Positions 8,802 through 17,056 of a stretch of DNA of 48,386 nt are shown here, piece after piece. This DNA is from Methanoculleus sp. (GTDB lineage: Archaea > Halobacteriota > Methanomicrobia > Methanomicrobiales > Methanomicrobiaceae): positions 1-48,386 of the forward strand of contig DSDF01000034.1 of assembly GCA_011048835.1 (NCBI GenBank), in the 5' to 3' direction. The notes under the pieces are model-generated. The model was given only the letters and a program-made list of their open reading frames with translations. It was not told the origin of the DNA and made no database searches. The position numbers and the translations under genes are program-made. How positions within the stretch are numbered: position 1 is the stretch's first letter; each line of letters opens with the position of its first letter.

Positions 8802-8819
8802 CCCGCGGCGGTCCGCGGG
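8802..8819 (+). terminator. Perfect GC hairpin after the kinase gene
   Basis: CCCGCGG (8802-8808), loop CGGT, CCGCGGG (8813-8819) forms a perfect 7-base-pair stem 11 bases after the stop codon. No T-tract follows. Its place between a stop codon and a fresh promoter suggests a transcript-end structure. Confidence 0.45.
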
Positions 8820-8897
8820 CACGGCAGTGCAAAAGGCAATCTACATCCTCGTATTTGAGCGAATACGACAAAATCCTGAGAGATATATAGGAAAGCA

Positions 8898-8907
8898 TTT
8901 ATATAGG
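8898..8907 (+). promoter_or_regulatory. TATA box for the lone receiver gene
   Basis: TTTATATAGG, preceded by GAAAGCA, is a textbook archaeal BRE/TATA arrangement. A second AT-rich run (AGATATATAG) lies just upstream at 8881-8890. The start site would be near 8930, giving a leader of roughly 35 bases before the ATG at 8967. Confidence 0.6.
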
Positions 8908-8966
8908 CTTAGATAATCCTTTTCCAGCATATTGCTGCCTCTTTCGGGGATTTGGGGGTGCAGGTA

Positions 8967-9410
8967 ATGACGCACGTGCTTATGGTTGGTGAAGATGCCT
9001 TTCTGCTTGCGTACGCGAAAGCCCGTCTCGAACAGGACTGCGGGATCCATGTCACCACCGCCCTGTCGGCGGCCGCCGCACAGTCAGAACTGAAATCCCG
9101 TCCATTCGATGTCATCGTGGTCGACCATGCAAGCCCTTCCATGGAGCGGCTGCAGTTTCCCGACATCATGAAGGAGGCGCACCGCGACGTTCCAGTGATA
9201 TTCTGCAGCAGGCAGAACCGCAGGGATAGCCCGGACGGGTTCTCCTTCAACGGAACACGGATCCTGCTCCACAAATCCGATGACATGGATCTGTTCTGCG
9301 ACGACCTTGCCGAGATCCTCCACTGCATCAGGGGCGAGTACGGGGTGGACGAGCGGCACTATCCCCCGGTATCGGCGTCCAGCTGGATCGAGAGGATTTT
9401 TCTGGTGTAA
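8967..9410 (+). CDS. Single-domain response-regulator receiver
   Basis: This 147-residue protein consists of a receiver-like fold only. It keeps an acidic pocket residue (VGEDAF), a phospho-acceptor Asp at the end of beta 3 (VIVVDHASPSM), Ser in beta 4 (VIFCSRQ) and Lys in beta 5 (ILLHKSDD). The loop after the Asp lacks the usual MPGMDG sequence and the second acid of the pocket is shifted, so it is a divergent receiver. There is no DNA-binding output domain; it may act as a phosphate shuttle or bind a partner. The start is the ATG at 8967 (GGGGGTG and CAGG upstream) rather than the TTG at 8952. It has its own TATA promoter but follows a kinase gene. Confidence 0.8.
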   Translation: MTHVLMVGEDAFLLAYAKARLEQDCGIHVTTALSAAAAQSELKSRPFDVIVVDHASPSMERLQFPDIMKEAHRDVPVIFCSRQNRRDSPDGFSFNGTRILLHKSDDMDLFCDDLAEILHCIRGEYGVDERHYPPVSASSWIERIFLV

Positions 9411-9538
9411 AGCTCAAGGGGGCTCTCCGCCCTCATTATTTCACGCCGCACACGACGCCGTCTGCCCGTTCCCATCCCGGGCGCAACGCATGGAAAGGGA
9501 TCGTGCAAGAGCGGTCCTGCACAAAATGTCGTTTTGGT

Positions 9539-9868
9539 TCAATGTGTCCATTCGATGATGCGGATATCCGGGCCGACAGCCTTTATCACGCAATCCCGCA
9601 TGTCGGCGTAATGCGGGCACGGATACCCGATGGGATTTCCTTTGCTGATGCATGATGCAAAGACAATTGCTTCCGCACCCCGGTTTACAAGCATTTTCGC
9701 CCTCGGGATGGCCCTCTTTCCCGGACAGCCGCCACAGGTCACGAATCCCACGATATCGACCGGACCCGTTTCCTGAAACGCACCTTTCCCCTCTCTTGTG
9801 ACAACGAAATCCGTCGTTGCGGGACAGATATCTTCGGTCATGAGACAGCGAATAATGCCGACTTTCAT
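9539..9868 (-). CDS. CGGC-domain protein (predicted metal binding)
   Basis: This 109-residue cysteine-rich protein has the family-defining VTCGGCPGKRA motif near residue 45 and further cysteines in IVFASCISKGN and GYPCPHYADM. The N-terminal strand MKVGIIRCLMTEDICP also carries two cysteines. The CGGC family is found in methanogens and anaerobes; the cysteines are thought to bind a metal, but no reaction is established. The gene stands alone, with kinase-type genes to one side and the DUF3160 gene behind it. Confidence 0.85.
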   Translation of the reverse strand: MKVGIIRCLMTEDICPATTDFVVTREGKGAFQETGPVDIVGFVTCGGCPGKRAIPRAKMLVNRGAEAIVFASCISKGNPIGYPCPHYADMRDCVIKAVGPDIRIIEWTH

Positions 9869-9985
9869 ACGATGATATCCAATTTTTGCACAATTAAACG
9901 TATGTAATCATGCAAAAAAGAGCGCTGAGGGATTTCTGGAACTGCCGGCGAGGAGGGGAGGGGAGCCACCCCGCCGTGGTTCCGC

Positions 9986-12271
9986 CTACACCGCAAACGA
10001 TGCCGTCCACCCGGGCCGCGCCGGGGGATCGGTTGCGAGCATCGTACGCCACTGCTCGTCGTTCAGGCGTTCGGCCATCGGGTGCGTGAATTCGTGGTAG
10101 GTCATCACCGGCCCGGCGCCGCAGAGGATCCGCCCGTCGGGCAGTTTGTAGGCAACGACGATCAGGTCCACGTAGCCCACGCCCTCCTCGAGCACCATCC
10201 TGCTGTTGGCGTCGGTGTGGACGTCGGCGACGATGGTGGTCTTTTTCGCCCGGTCATCCACGTCCCCGATGACTCCCTCGAGCTCGTCGCCGAAATTCCG
10301 GATGAATGCGTAATCGTCGTCGGAGAGTTCCTCGTTCTCCAGTTCGCGTACCGAGATCTTCTCAAGGCGCTCGAGGATTGCCGCGAGCCGGTCGAGCCGC
10401 GCCGTCGACGCATCGTCCAGCACCTCCATCTCCGCGAGCCCGGCGCCCGTCATCCGGGTGAGGGCGAGCAGGCGGTGATAGAACTCGGGGACGGGCTCGA
10501 CGTAGCCGACGACGGGTTGCTCTTCGGGCGGCATGGCGGTGGCCTCCATGGTGTAGCTCTGCTTGGCGTAGAGGATGGTGTCGTGGCGCAGCTCCGTCCA
10601 CGAGGAAAGAGCGCAGTTCAGCTGCTTGTCCTGCCACGCCTCTCCCTGCATGAACGCGGGGTACCCGGGCCCGCAATCGGCGAGGAGCGGCTGTAAGGAG
10701 TAAAGCCAGCTCCAGTAGAGGTTCCGGTTCCAGTCAGCGACCGTGAAGTTCGCACACTCCGCCTCCAGCTCCGCGTACCGGGCGCCGTAAAGGGCGTAGT
10801 CGTCGTTGCCCGTCTCGGTGAGGATGGCCTGCGCGCGCTCCGATCCGAGCAGCGCCATCACGTCGAGGCCCATGGGGAACCCACGGATACCGCCCACCAG
10901 CGTGAAGGGCTGCCCGGCGCCCGAATACGCCCCCGTGTACGGCCCCACGAGGCGGGAGAACATGTAGGAGTCGGGGATGAACCGCTGGCCCATCAGCCGG
11001 AATCCCTGTGTGCTCTCGAGGCACCGGTCGGCCTGTTCGGGCGAGTACGGGGGCGGTATCTGGCAGTTGCCCGTGCCCCCGTAGATCTGCGGCGCGCGGT
11101 AGGCGGCGAGCTCCGCCTTGAGCGCCGCCACCTCATCCCCGCTCACCGCTGCCGGATCGAAGGTCCCGCCGAACACCGTATTCATGGCCTCGAGATACTC
11201 GTAAACGCCGAGATCGTCGGAATAGCCAACATAGAAGGCCGTCACCGTATACATCCGGTCCCAGAGCGCCTGCGTTGCCGGATCCGCCGCCATCGCTGCG
11301 GTGATCTGCGCCGCCCCGGCGGTCTGGATCCTCGCGTCCTCGGCGGAGACGAGGGCGTCGGGAGTGCCTCCTTTGAGGAGGAAACTCATCCTGCCGTACC
11401 ACATCATCGCCGCAAAGTAGTTCTTGAGCTTCTCGGAGCGGGTATAGTGGCCGCGGGGAATGTACTGGGAGTAGTCTTCATCATAGCAGAAGAGGGGGGA
11501 GGGCGCAAATCCCCCGTGCGCCTCGATCAGGGCGAGTTCCGCCTCCACCTCATCGCGCACCGCCGCAGGGACGTTCACCCGGTAGCGCTCCGCCTCCTCG
11601 CGGGAAAAATGCGTCGCCTCGTATTCCCACGCGTGCTCTTCGGGGACGATCTGGTCCGCTTCCGGTGCGAGCAGGCTCAATCCCACGGCGAAGAATGCGG
11701 CGTTTCTCCGGGCCGCTTCCTTCGCGTCTCCCCCGGCAGCAGCGTGCACGGCGAGCGACTCCCGGAGGAGGCGGTCGCTCACCTGCCAGATGGCATCATA
11801 GAACTCCCGCTCTTCGACCTGCCGGAGCGTCTCGTCGAACTGGATGTGGTAGAGGTGGAGGAGGGAGTCGCTCGTGATGAAGATGGGCACCTCGCGCTCT
11901 TGTAAGGTCTCGTAAGGCCGGATGATGTCCTCTTCCTGCGGGTCGAAGGGGTTGGCGATCACCACGAAGCCCTGCCGGGCAAGCAGCGATTCGGCGCGGG
12001 GATCGAGGGGGATTGTCGAGGCCAGGTCGTCGTAGTTCTCGATATCTCGCATTGCCAGCGGGAGATCGTATGCAGGAACCCGGGCGTCGACTGCGAGCGC
12101 CGGGCTCGCGTAGTACTGCGCAAAGCCCGGCGCCGTGGCGTTCGCCCCGGAGAGATTCACCGCGCCTGCGACAAGGGGCGTGAGAATCGCCGGTTGTTCC
12201 GTCTGCACACAGCCCGCAGCAACGGCCGCGGTGCAGATGACAGCCAGGATGAGTATGGTCCGCATGGTCAT
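9986..12271 (-). CDS. DUF3160 lipoprotein, large surface protein
   Basis: This 761-residue protein begins with a lipoprotein signal: a short basic N-terminus, hydrophobic ILILAVICTAAVAA, then the lipobox cysteine in AAGC. The mature part matches the DUF3160 family. Recognisable stretches are PIFITSDSLLHLYHIQFDE, MMWYGRMSFLL, DSYMFSRLVGPY, and the C-terminal VADVHTDANSRMVLEEGVG followed by GPVMTYHEF. It is rich in acidic and aromatic residues and has no other membrane segment, so it should be displayed outside the cell. The family function is unknown to me; the conserved His and Asp residues could suit a hydrolase, but I will not assign one. The start could be the ATG at 12271 or 12265; a TTG lies at 12289. 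Confidence 0.88.
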   Translation of the reverse strand: MTMRTILILAVICTAAVAAGCVQTEQPAILTPLVAGAVNLSGANATAPGFAQYYASPALAVDARVPAYDLPLAMRDIENYDDLASTIPLDPRAESLLARQGFVVIANPFDPQEEDIIRPYETLQEREVPIFITSDSLLHLYHIQFDETLRQVEEREFYDAIWQVSDRLLRESLAVHAAAGGDAKEAARRNAAFFAVGLSLLAPEADQIVPEEHAWEYEATHFSREEAERYRVNVPAAVRDEVEAELALIEAHGGFAPSPLFCYDEDYSQYIPRGHYTRSEKLKNYFAAMMWYGRMSFLLKGGTPDALVSAEDARIQTAGAAQITAAMAADPATQALWDRMYTVTAFYVGYSDDLGVYEYLEAMNTVFGGTFDPAAVSGDEVAALKAELAAYRAPQIYGGTGNCQIPPPYSPEQADRCLESTQGFRLMGQRFIPDSYMFSRLVGPYTGAYSGAGQPFTLVGGIRGFPMGLDVMALLGSERAQAILTETGNDDYALYGARYAELEAECANFTVADWNRNLYWSWLYSLQPLLADCGPGYPAFMQGEAWQDKQLNCALSSWTELRHDTILYAKQSYTMEATAMPPEEQPVVGYVEPVPEFYHRLLALTRMTGAGLAEMEVLDDASTARLDRLAAILERLEKISVRELENEELSDDDYAFIRNFGDELEGVIGDVDDRAKKTTIVADVHTDANSRMVLEEGVGYVDLIVVAYKLPDGRILCGAGPVMTYHEFTHPMAERLNDEQWRTMLATDPPARPGWTASFAV

Positions 12272-12790
12272 TGCATCACCAGTGGACAATCGGAACCGGT
12301 GAAGAAATACCTATGGTAAACTTCCAGATTCTTCGAAGTCTCCCGAGCGGGTGCTACATGGGGGCGGCTCGAAGGGGGACGCTGGTACGGGAACAGATGC
12401 GTATTCTTCCCGCCGGGTCGGACGTGCGTGCTTCCTCCCTTCAGGAGGAATCACCCCCGGGGTGTCGCCGCCATCGAAACGGCCCACTCAATTCTGCGTG
12501 CACAGGACGCATCCGATTCTGTTCTCGACAGTATATCAGTGCGTTACGGTGTCCCGGGCCCCTGTGTTCCTGTGGATACGGGCACCGCTCCCCGGTGGGG
12601 ACCCGCGGGGACATCACCCGGGCATCCGGCGCACACCATGCAGGGGGAATGGCAGTGCAGGATGCCCGGAGAGAAAGGAACGATCCTCCAAAAACCCATT
12701 CCCATCCAGATAATCCCATACCCTCGCTGAAATGACGCAACAATCGAATCACAAGATAATTATCCTGCTCCAGCGCAGGAAATAGTACGA
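12272..12790. other. Long divergent intergenic region
   Basis: About 520 bases separate the divergent DUF3160 and kinase genes. I see no gene with sensible composition on either strand and no RNA gene. The last ~60 bases are AT-richer, with GATAATTATC near 12750 as a TATA candidate. A small hairpin, CCTGC/GCAGG, with AGGAAAT just ahead of the kinase ATG could act as the ribosome site. Confidence 0.5.
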
Positions 12791-15517
12791 ATGAGTGTTG
12801 CATCAGGGTTCGGGTCGCTCGATCGGCACACAATCATCGATCATCTCATCCTCGTACTCATCTTCTTCACGATCCTGTTCGCCGAAGCCACGATCTATAT
12901 CCTCTCCGGGGGCGCCAGCTTCGTCTTCGCCCATCTGCTCTACTTCCCGGTGCTCTTCGTCGCGTACATGTACCCCCGGCGGGGCATCCTGCTCGCCACC
13001 CTCATCGGATTTTGCTATATCATCGTCAGCTACGCGTTGTTTTACCCGGCAATGGTGGAGATCATCCCTGCCACCATGCAATTCTACGCCTACGTGAGCA
13101 TCGGCGTGGCGGCATCGTACATCTCGGGCGAGCTGAAGATGAACGAGTTAAAATACCGCAACATCTTTGCCAACAGCGGCATCGGCATCTGCCTCGTGAA
13201 CCTGAAAACCCGTGAAATCGTCGAGGCGAACGCCGAGTTCCCCCTCTTCCCGAACCAGAACGCGTCCGGCAGCCGCATCAATGCAATGTGGCAGGATCCC
13301 GCAGCCTGCGAGAAGTTTTTTGCGCTGTTCGAGGAACGGGGAACCATCCGGGACTACGAGTTGCGCACCCTGCAGGCCGACGGCACCCACCTGGATCTCC
13401 TCGTCTCCGCCGGCGTGCTCCCGAACAATCTGGCCGTCTTCGCCCTTACCGATATCACGGGCCGGCAGGAAATACTTGATGCGTTGCGCTGGAGCGAGCA
13501 GCGGTTCCGTGAATTAACCGATTCCCTGCCCCACCCGGTCTTCGAGATCGACAGCGCAGGGCAGGTGACCTATGCAAACCGGTCCGCCTGCGAGATGTTT
13601 CTGTATACCCGGGAGGATGTCGAGCGCGGCATTGACATGGAGGAGACGATTGCCCCGGCATGGCGGGAACAGGCCCGGATCTACCTCGAGAATGCCCTGA
13701 AAGGGTGCGGCATCGAACCCGTCGAGTACGTGGCCTGCCGCAAAGACCGCACGGCTTTTCCCGCCCTCATTTTCACCTGGCCCATCATCCGCGACCACCA
13801 TATTGTCGGCATCCGGGGAAGCATCATCGACCTTACCGACCGCAAGCGGGCCGAGGAACGGCAGGAGGAGAACATCCGCAACCTCGAGTTCCTCTCCGGG
13901 TCGGCCACGGACTTCATGGATTTTCCTGCCGACCTGAACCTCTACCAGTACATTTGTGACCGGCTCGCCGAGATCGTGCCCGGCGCCATGACCTTCATCT
14001 CGGAGATTGATGCATCGCACGAGCGAGTGACGATCCGTGCACACGGCCTCTCCGGTACACAGTATGAAATCATGACGAGAGACCTGAAGGGCAGCCTGGT
14101 GGGACTCTCCCTGCCCGTCACCCCCGAAGCAGCCGAGCAGATGAAGACCGGCGTGCTGACAGAGATCGCCGGGGGGCTGCGAGGTGCCACCTTCGACCTG
14201 TTTCCATCGGAACTCTGCACGAGTGTCGCAAAAGAATGCTCGATCGGCAGGGTGTACGGCATAGGCTTTTCCTGGCAGGGCCACCTGTTCGGCAATGCCA
14301 TCATCATGCTCCCCGAGGGCCGCGAACTGGAGCACCGGGATCTCGTCGAAGCGTTTCTCCACCAGGCAACCGTTGCGCTCCGGCGGAAGCACACGGAAAA
14401 CGACCTGCACGAGAGCGAGGCAAAGTACCGCACGCTCTTCGAGAGCTCGAATGACGCCCTCTTCCTCCTGTCCGATTCCATCATCGACTGCAACGAGCAG
14501 GTCAGCCGTCTGCTGGGCTGCCCGAAGGAGGAGATCGTCGGGCGGACACTTGCAGAATTCTCACCCGCAAAGCAGCCCGACGGGAGGAACTCCGCCGATG
14601 CAATGCATGAGGTGATCCGGGCCGCGCTGGCAGGAGAACCACAGTTCTTTTCGTGGCAGCACCAGCACCACGACAGAGGCCGCATCTACACCGAGGTCCG
14701 GCTCAAGCGGATCATGCTCCACGGGCAGGCGGTACTGCTCGCCACCGTCCACGACGTGACCGAGAGGGTGCGGTCGGAGGAGGCGCTCCGCGATGCGAAC
14801 AGGAAACTCGGCCTGCTCTCCAGCATCACCCGCCACGACATCCTCAACCAGGTGACTGCGGCCCGCATGTACTACGAAATGCTCGCCGATCCCTCCTTCG
14901 GGCCCGGGGATCGCGACCACGCCCTAGCAAGAATCAGGGCCGCGATTTACAATATCCAGGATATCGTCGAGTTTGCACGCATCTATGAAAAAATCGGCGT
15001 GAAGGAGCCCCGGTGGCAGGGGGTGGGACAGACCGCCCTGCAGGCGGCAGCAGCGTTCAACGCGGGCCGGGTGGCCATCCGCGTGGATACCGGCAGTCTC
15101 GAAATATACGCCGATCCACTGCTGGAGAAGGTCTTTTTCAATCTCTTCGACAATGCCGTGCGCCACGGGGAGGCAGTATCCAAAATAACCGTCACCTTCC
15201 GCACACACGACAGCGATGCCATCATGTATGTGGAGGATGACGGGCCGGGCGTTCCTGACGGCCAGAAAGAGGATATTTTCAGGAAAGGCGTGGGGAAAAA
15301 CACCGGCAAAGGCCTGTTTTTGTCGAGAGAGATCCTCGCCATCACCGGCATTGCCATCTATGAGACCGGCGTGGAAGGTGAGGGTGCACGGTTCGAACTG
15401 CACATTCCCGAGAGGAAATGGCGGACTGGCGACTCACGGGGCCCGGATGCGGGCGCATGCACGGTCGCCAATCCCCGAGAACCGGGCCGGGGCGGGCGTC
15501 CGCTGACCGATGAGTAA
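12791..15517 (+). CDS. Membrane-anchored multi-PAS/GAF histidine kinase
   Basis: This is a 908-residue sensor kinase. Residues ~15-110 form four to five transmembrane helices (for example HLILVLIFFTILFAEATIYI and GILLATLIGFCYIIVSYALF) with almost no extracellular loop, so the sensor may be membrane-embedded. PAS-like domains follow at about 115-230 and 235-350, a GAF-like segment at 355-530 and a further PAS at 535-660. The dimerisation helix has LLSSITRHDILNQ with the phospho-His. The ATPase domain has N-box FFNLFDNAVRHG, G1 VEDDGPGVP and G2 GKGLFLSREIL, all intact. The last ~35 residues are basic and disordered. No receiver domain or regulator gene is adjacent, so its partner is elsewhere. 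The kinase core closely resembles that of the gene at 6481. Confidence 0.92.
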   Translation: MSVASGFGSLDRHTIIDHLILVLIFFTILFAEATIYILSGGASFVFAHLLYFPVLFVAYMYPRRGILLATLIGFCYIIVSYALFYPAMVEIIPATMQFYAYVSIGVAASYISGELKMNELKYRNIFANSGIGICLVNLKTREIVEANAEFPLFPNQNASGSRINAMWQDPAACEKFFALFEERGTIRDYELRTLQADGTHLDLLVSAGVLPNNLAVFALTDITGRQEILDALRWSEQRFRELTDSLPHPVFEIDSAGQVTYANRSACEMFLYTREDVERGIDMEETIAPAWREQARIYLENALKGCGIEPVEYVACRKDRTAFPALIFTWPIIRDHHIVGIRGSIIDLTDRKRAEERQEENIRNLEFLSGSATDFMDFPADLNLYQYICDRLAEIVPGAMTFISEIDASHERVTIRAHGLSGTQYEIMTRDLKGSLVGLSLPVTPEAAEQMKTGVLTEIAGGLRGATFDLFPSELCTSVAKECSIGRVYGIGFSWQGHLFGNAIIMLPEGRELEHRDLVEAFLHQATVALRRKHTENDLHESEAKYRTLFESSNDALFLLSDSIIDCNEQVSRLLGCPKEEIVGRTLAEFSPAKQPDGRNSADAMHEVIRAALAGEPQFFSWQHQHHDRGRIYTEVRLKRIMLHGQAVLLATVHDVTERVRSEEALRDANRKLGLLSSITRHDILNQVTAARMYYEMLADPSFGPGDRDHALARIRAAIYNIQDIVEFARIYEKIGVKEPRWQGVGQTALQAAAAFNAGRVAIRVDTGSLEIYADPLLEKVFFNLFDNAVRHGEAVSKITVTFRTHDSDAIMYVEDDGPGVPDGQKEDIFRKGVGKNTGKGLFLSREILAITGIAIYETGVEGEGARFELHIPERKWRTGDSRGPDAGACTVANPREPGRGGRPLTDE

Positions 15518-15545
15518 TACAATCATTGATTTTGGTATGAATCAC

Positions 15546-15579
15546 ATACTCCTGCATTTGCATTCACCATATGGAGTAT
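15546..15579 (+). promoter_or_regulatory. Inverted repeat that could hide the ribosome-binding site of the TrmO-like gene
   Basis: ATACTCC at 15546-15552 is the exact complement of GGAGTAT at 15573-15579. GGAG (15573-15576) is also the Shine-Dalgarno for the ATG at 15584, seven bases away. If both arms are transcribed, the hairpin would pair the ribosome site with an upstream CTCC. It may equally be a protein operator. Confidence 0.4.
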
Positions 15580-15583
15580 AGCC

Positions 15584-16147
15584 ATGCATACACGAAAGAG
15601 TCAGCCATATCCCCACGAGATTGTCCTGCGTCCCGTGGGCGTGATCCGCAACGCGATTGCAGAACCCTTTCTGGTTGCAGGCGAGGAGGGCCTTGCCATG
15701 CGGGGAGAACTCGCCACCACAATGACACAGGTCCGCACCTCGCGCGAGGAGCTGTCCAGGATCATCATCGATGAGGAGTGGGGCGATGTTCTCGACGGCA
15801 TCGAGGAGTATTCCCACATCACTGTGCTCTACTGGGCTCACCGGGTGCCCGACCAGGGACGCCGGCTCAGCAGGGTCCATCCCATGGGCAGGAAAGACTA
15901 TCCGCTGGTGGGGATTTACTCCACCTGCAGCCCCGCAAGGCCGAACCCGGTGCTCATGACCGTCGTTTCTCTCCGCAGGCGGTGCGGGAACGTGGTGGAG
16001 GTCGCCGGCATTGATGCCGTCGACGGGAGCCCGGTCATCGACATCAAACCCTATGTTGCCGACTTTTATCCCCGGGAGGAGGTGCGGATCCCTGCGTGGA
16101 TGCAACGGATCCAGCAGGAGACGAGGGAAGGCGCGGGGAAGGCCTGA
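15584..16147 (+). CDS. trmO: TrmO/TsaA-like tRNA (t6A37) N6-methyltransferase
   Basis: This 187-residue protein matches the TrmO/VirR (formerly UPF0066) family, small beta-barrel SAM-dependent enzymes that methylate threonylcarbamoyl-adenosine 37 of tRNA in bacteria. Visible hallmarks are LRPVGVIRN at the N-terminus, GIEEYSHITVLYWAHR, the strongly conserved GIYSTCSPARPNPV (family: GVFATRSPFRPNPI), and IDAVDGSPVIDIKPYV. In archaea some members are thought to have other roles, so the exact substrate is inference. The ATG at 15584 has GGAG seven bases upstream. It lies downstream of the membrane kinase with ~65 bases between them. Confidence 0.88.
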   Translation: MHTRKSQPYPHEIVLRPVGVIRNAIAEPFLVAGEEGLAMRGELATTMTQVRTSREELSRIIIDEEWGDVLDGIEEYSHITVLYWAHRVPDQGRRLSRVHPMGRKDYPLVGIYSTCSPARPNPVLMTVVSLRRRCGNVVEVAGIDAVDGSPVIDIKPYVADFYPREEVRIPAWMQRIQQETREGAGKA

Positions 16148-16313
16148 CCGGTGGCACTCCCGGCACCACTGCACCGGTCGTTCGCGACGGGGACGCACCG
16201 GGGGACCCGGGCCATCGGGGATCCCCTCGCTGGTTCCCAGGCACATTACCATCGGAGGCGGATGGCGCGGCGGGGGGTCACCTCCACCCGAGCCCCCACG
16301 AGCTGGGGTTCGC

Positions 16314-17000
16314 TCAGGGATTACCGCTGGTGTCACCGGATGCCGATCGATCCCGGCCCGGGTGGTGGGGGCTGGTCCTGCGCCGGTCCGGCTTCGCTTC
16401 AATCGCTGCAAGACGTCGTTTCAATTTGTTCAGGTTTTCCTCCTTGTTATAGAACCGCTCGATTATTTCCAGACATTCGATATTCATCCGGGTCTGGATA
16501 ATGAGTTCCTGTCTGCTCACATCGATGCCGAAAAAATCCACCATTCTATCCCATTCCTCAGTCCCGAAGGGAATTACCCGGTCGAGCACCGCAATGACGT
16601 GCCGCGGGGAGATATTCAGCTCCCAGTTCTTTTCGTAGAGATCGACGACGCTGACAACACCGTTCCTGAAATCGAGAGCGGTGACCTGGCCGAAGAGTGT
16701 CTCGTATTCATCCTGTTCGATCCGGAGCCCGTACTCGATGACATCGCCGATCGACGGGGCACGGGTGGAAAAAATCAGGATATCCCCCGGAAGGTAGATA
16801 TCAGCCCAGAGTGTGTCGGCGATGGAAACGCCGGTAAAATGCCGGCCTGAGATGTCAGCATATGCTGATTTAACAAACCAACGTCGCATTCCCGGCTGCA
16901 GCTCCTTCAGTACGAGGAAAAGGGTCTCCATGGGATGCGGCTGCCTGAGGATGTGTTCTGCCAGTGTCCGGGCATCCGGATCCCGGGAGAAGAGATGCAT
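16314..17000 (-). CDS. Uncharacterised 228-residue protein
   Basis: I do not recognise this family. The first ~160 residues look like a folded beta-rich domain, with IYLPGDILIFSTRAPSIGDV and VVSVVDLYEKNWELNIS; the PGDIL...GDVIEYG pattern faintly recalls the S24/S26 peptidase beta-fold but no Ser-Lys dyad is evident. A charged helical segment follows (EIIERFYNKEENLNKLKRRL) and the final ~25 residues are basic and disordered (RRRTSPHHPG). There is no signal peptide or membrane helix, so it is cytosolic. The helix could be a short coiled coil for dimerisation. It diverges from the kinase pseudogene across an AT-rich promoter region. Coding quality is good, and the ATG at 17000 is well placed behind a TATA sequence. 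Confidence 0.7.
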   Translation of the reverse strand: MHLFSRDPDARTLAEHILRQPHPMETLFLVLKELQPGMRRWFVKSAYADISGRHFTGVSIADTLWADIYLPGDILIFSTRAPSIGDVIEYGLRIEQDEYETLFGQVTALDFRNGVVSVVDLYEKNWELNISPRHVIAVLDRVIPFGTEEWDRMVDFFGIDVSRQELIIQTRMNIECLEIIERFYNKEENLNKLKRRLAAIEAKPDRRRTSPHHPGRDRSASGDTSGNP

Positions 17001-17056
17001 ACCAGATCAGTAGTGGATATACAATAAGTTATATATTATGCTCTCTATGCCCCGGG
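17001..17056. promoter_or_regulatory. AT-rich divergent promoter
   Basis: This 56-base interval contains GGATATACAATAAG followed by TTATATATTATG (17015-17040), TATA-like on both strands. It separates the minus-strand unknown gene from the plus-strand kinase relic and can supply promoters for both. A nearly identical 17-19 base core occurs at 30854-30876. Confidence 0.5.
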
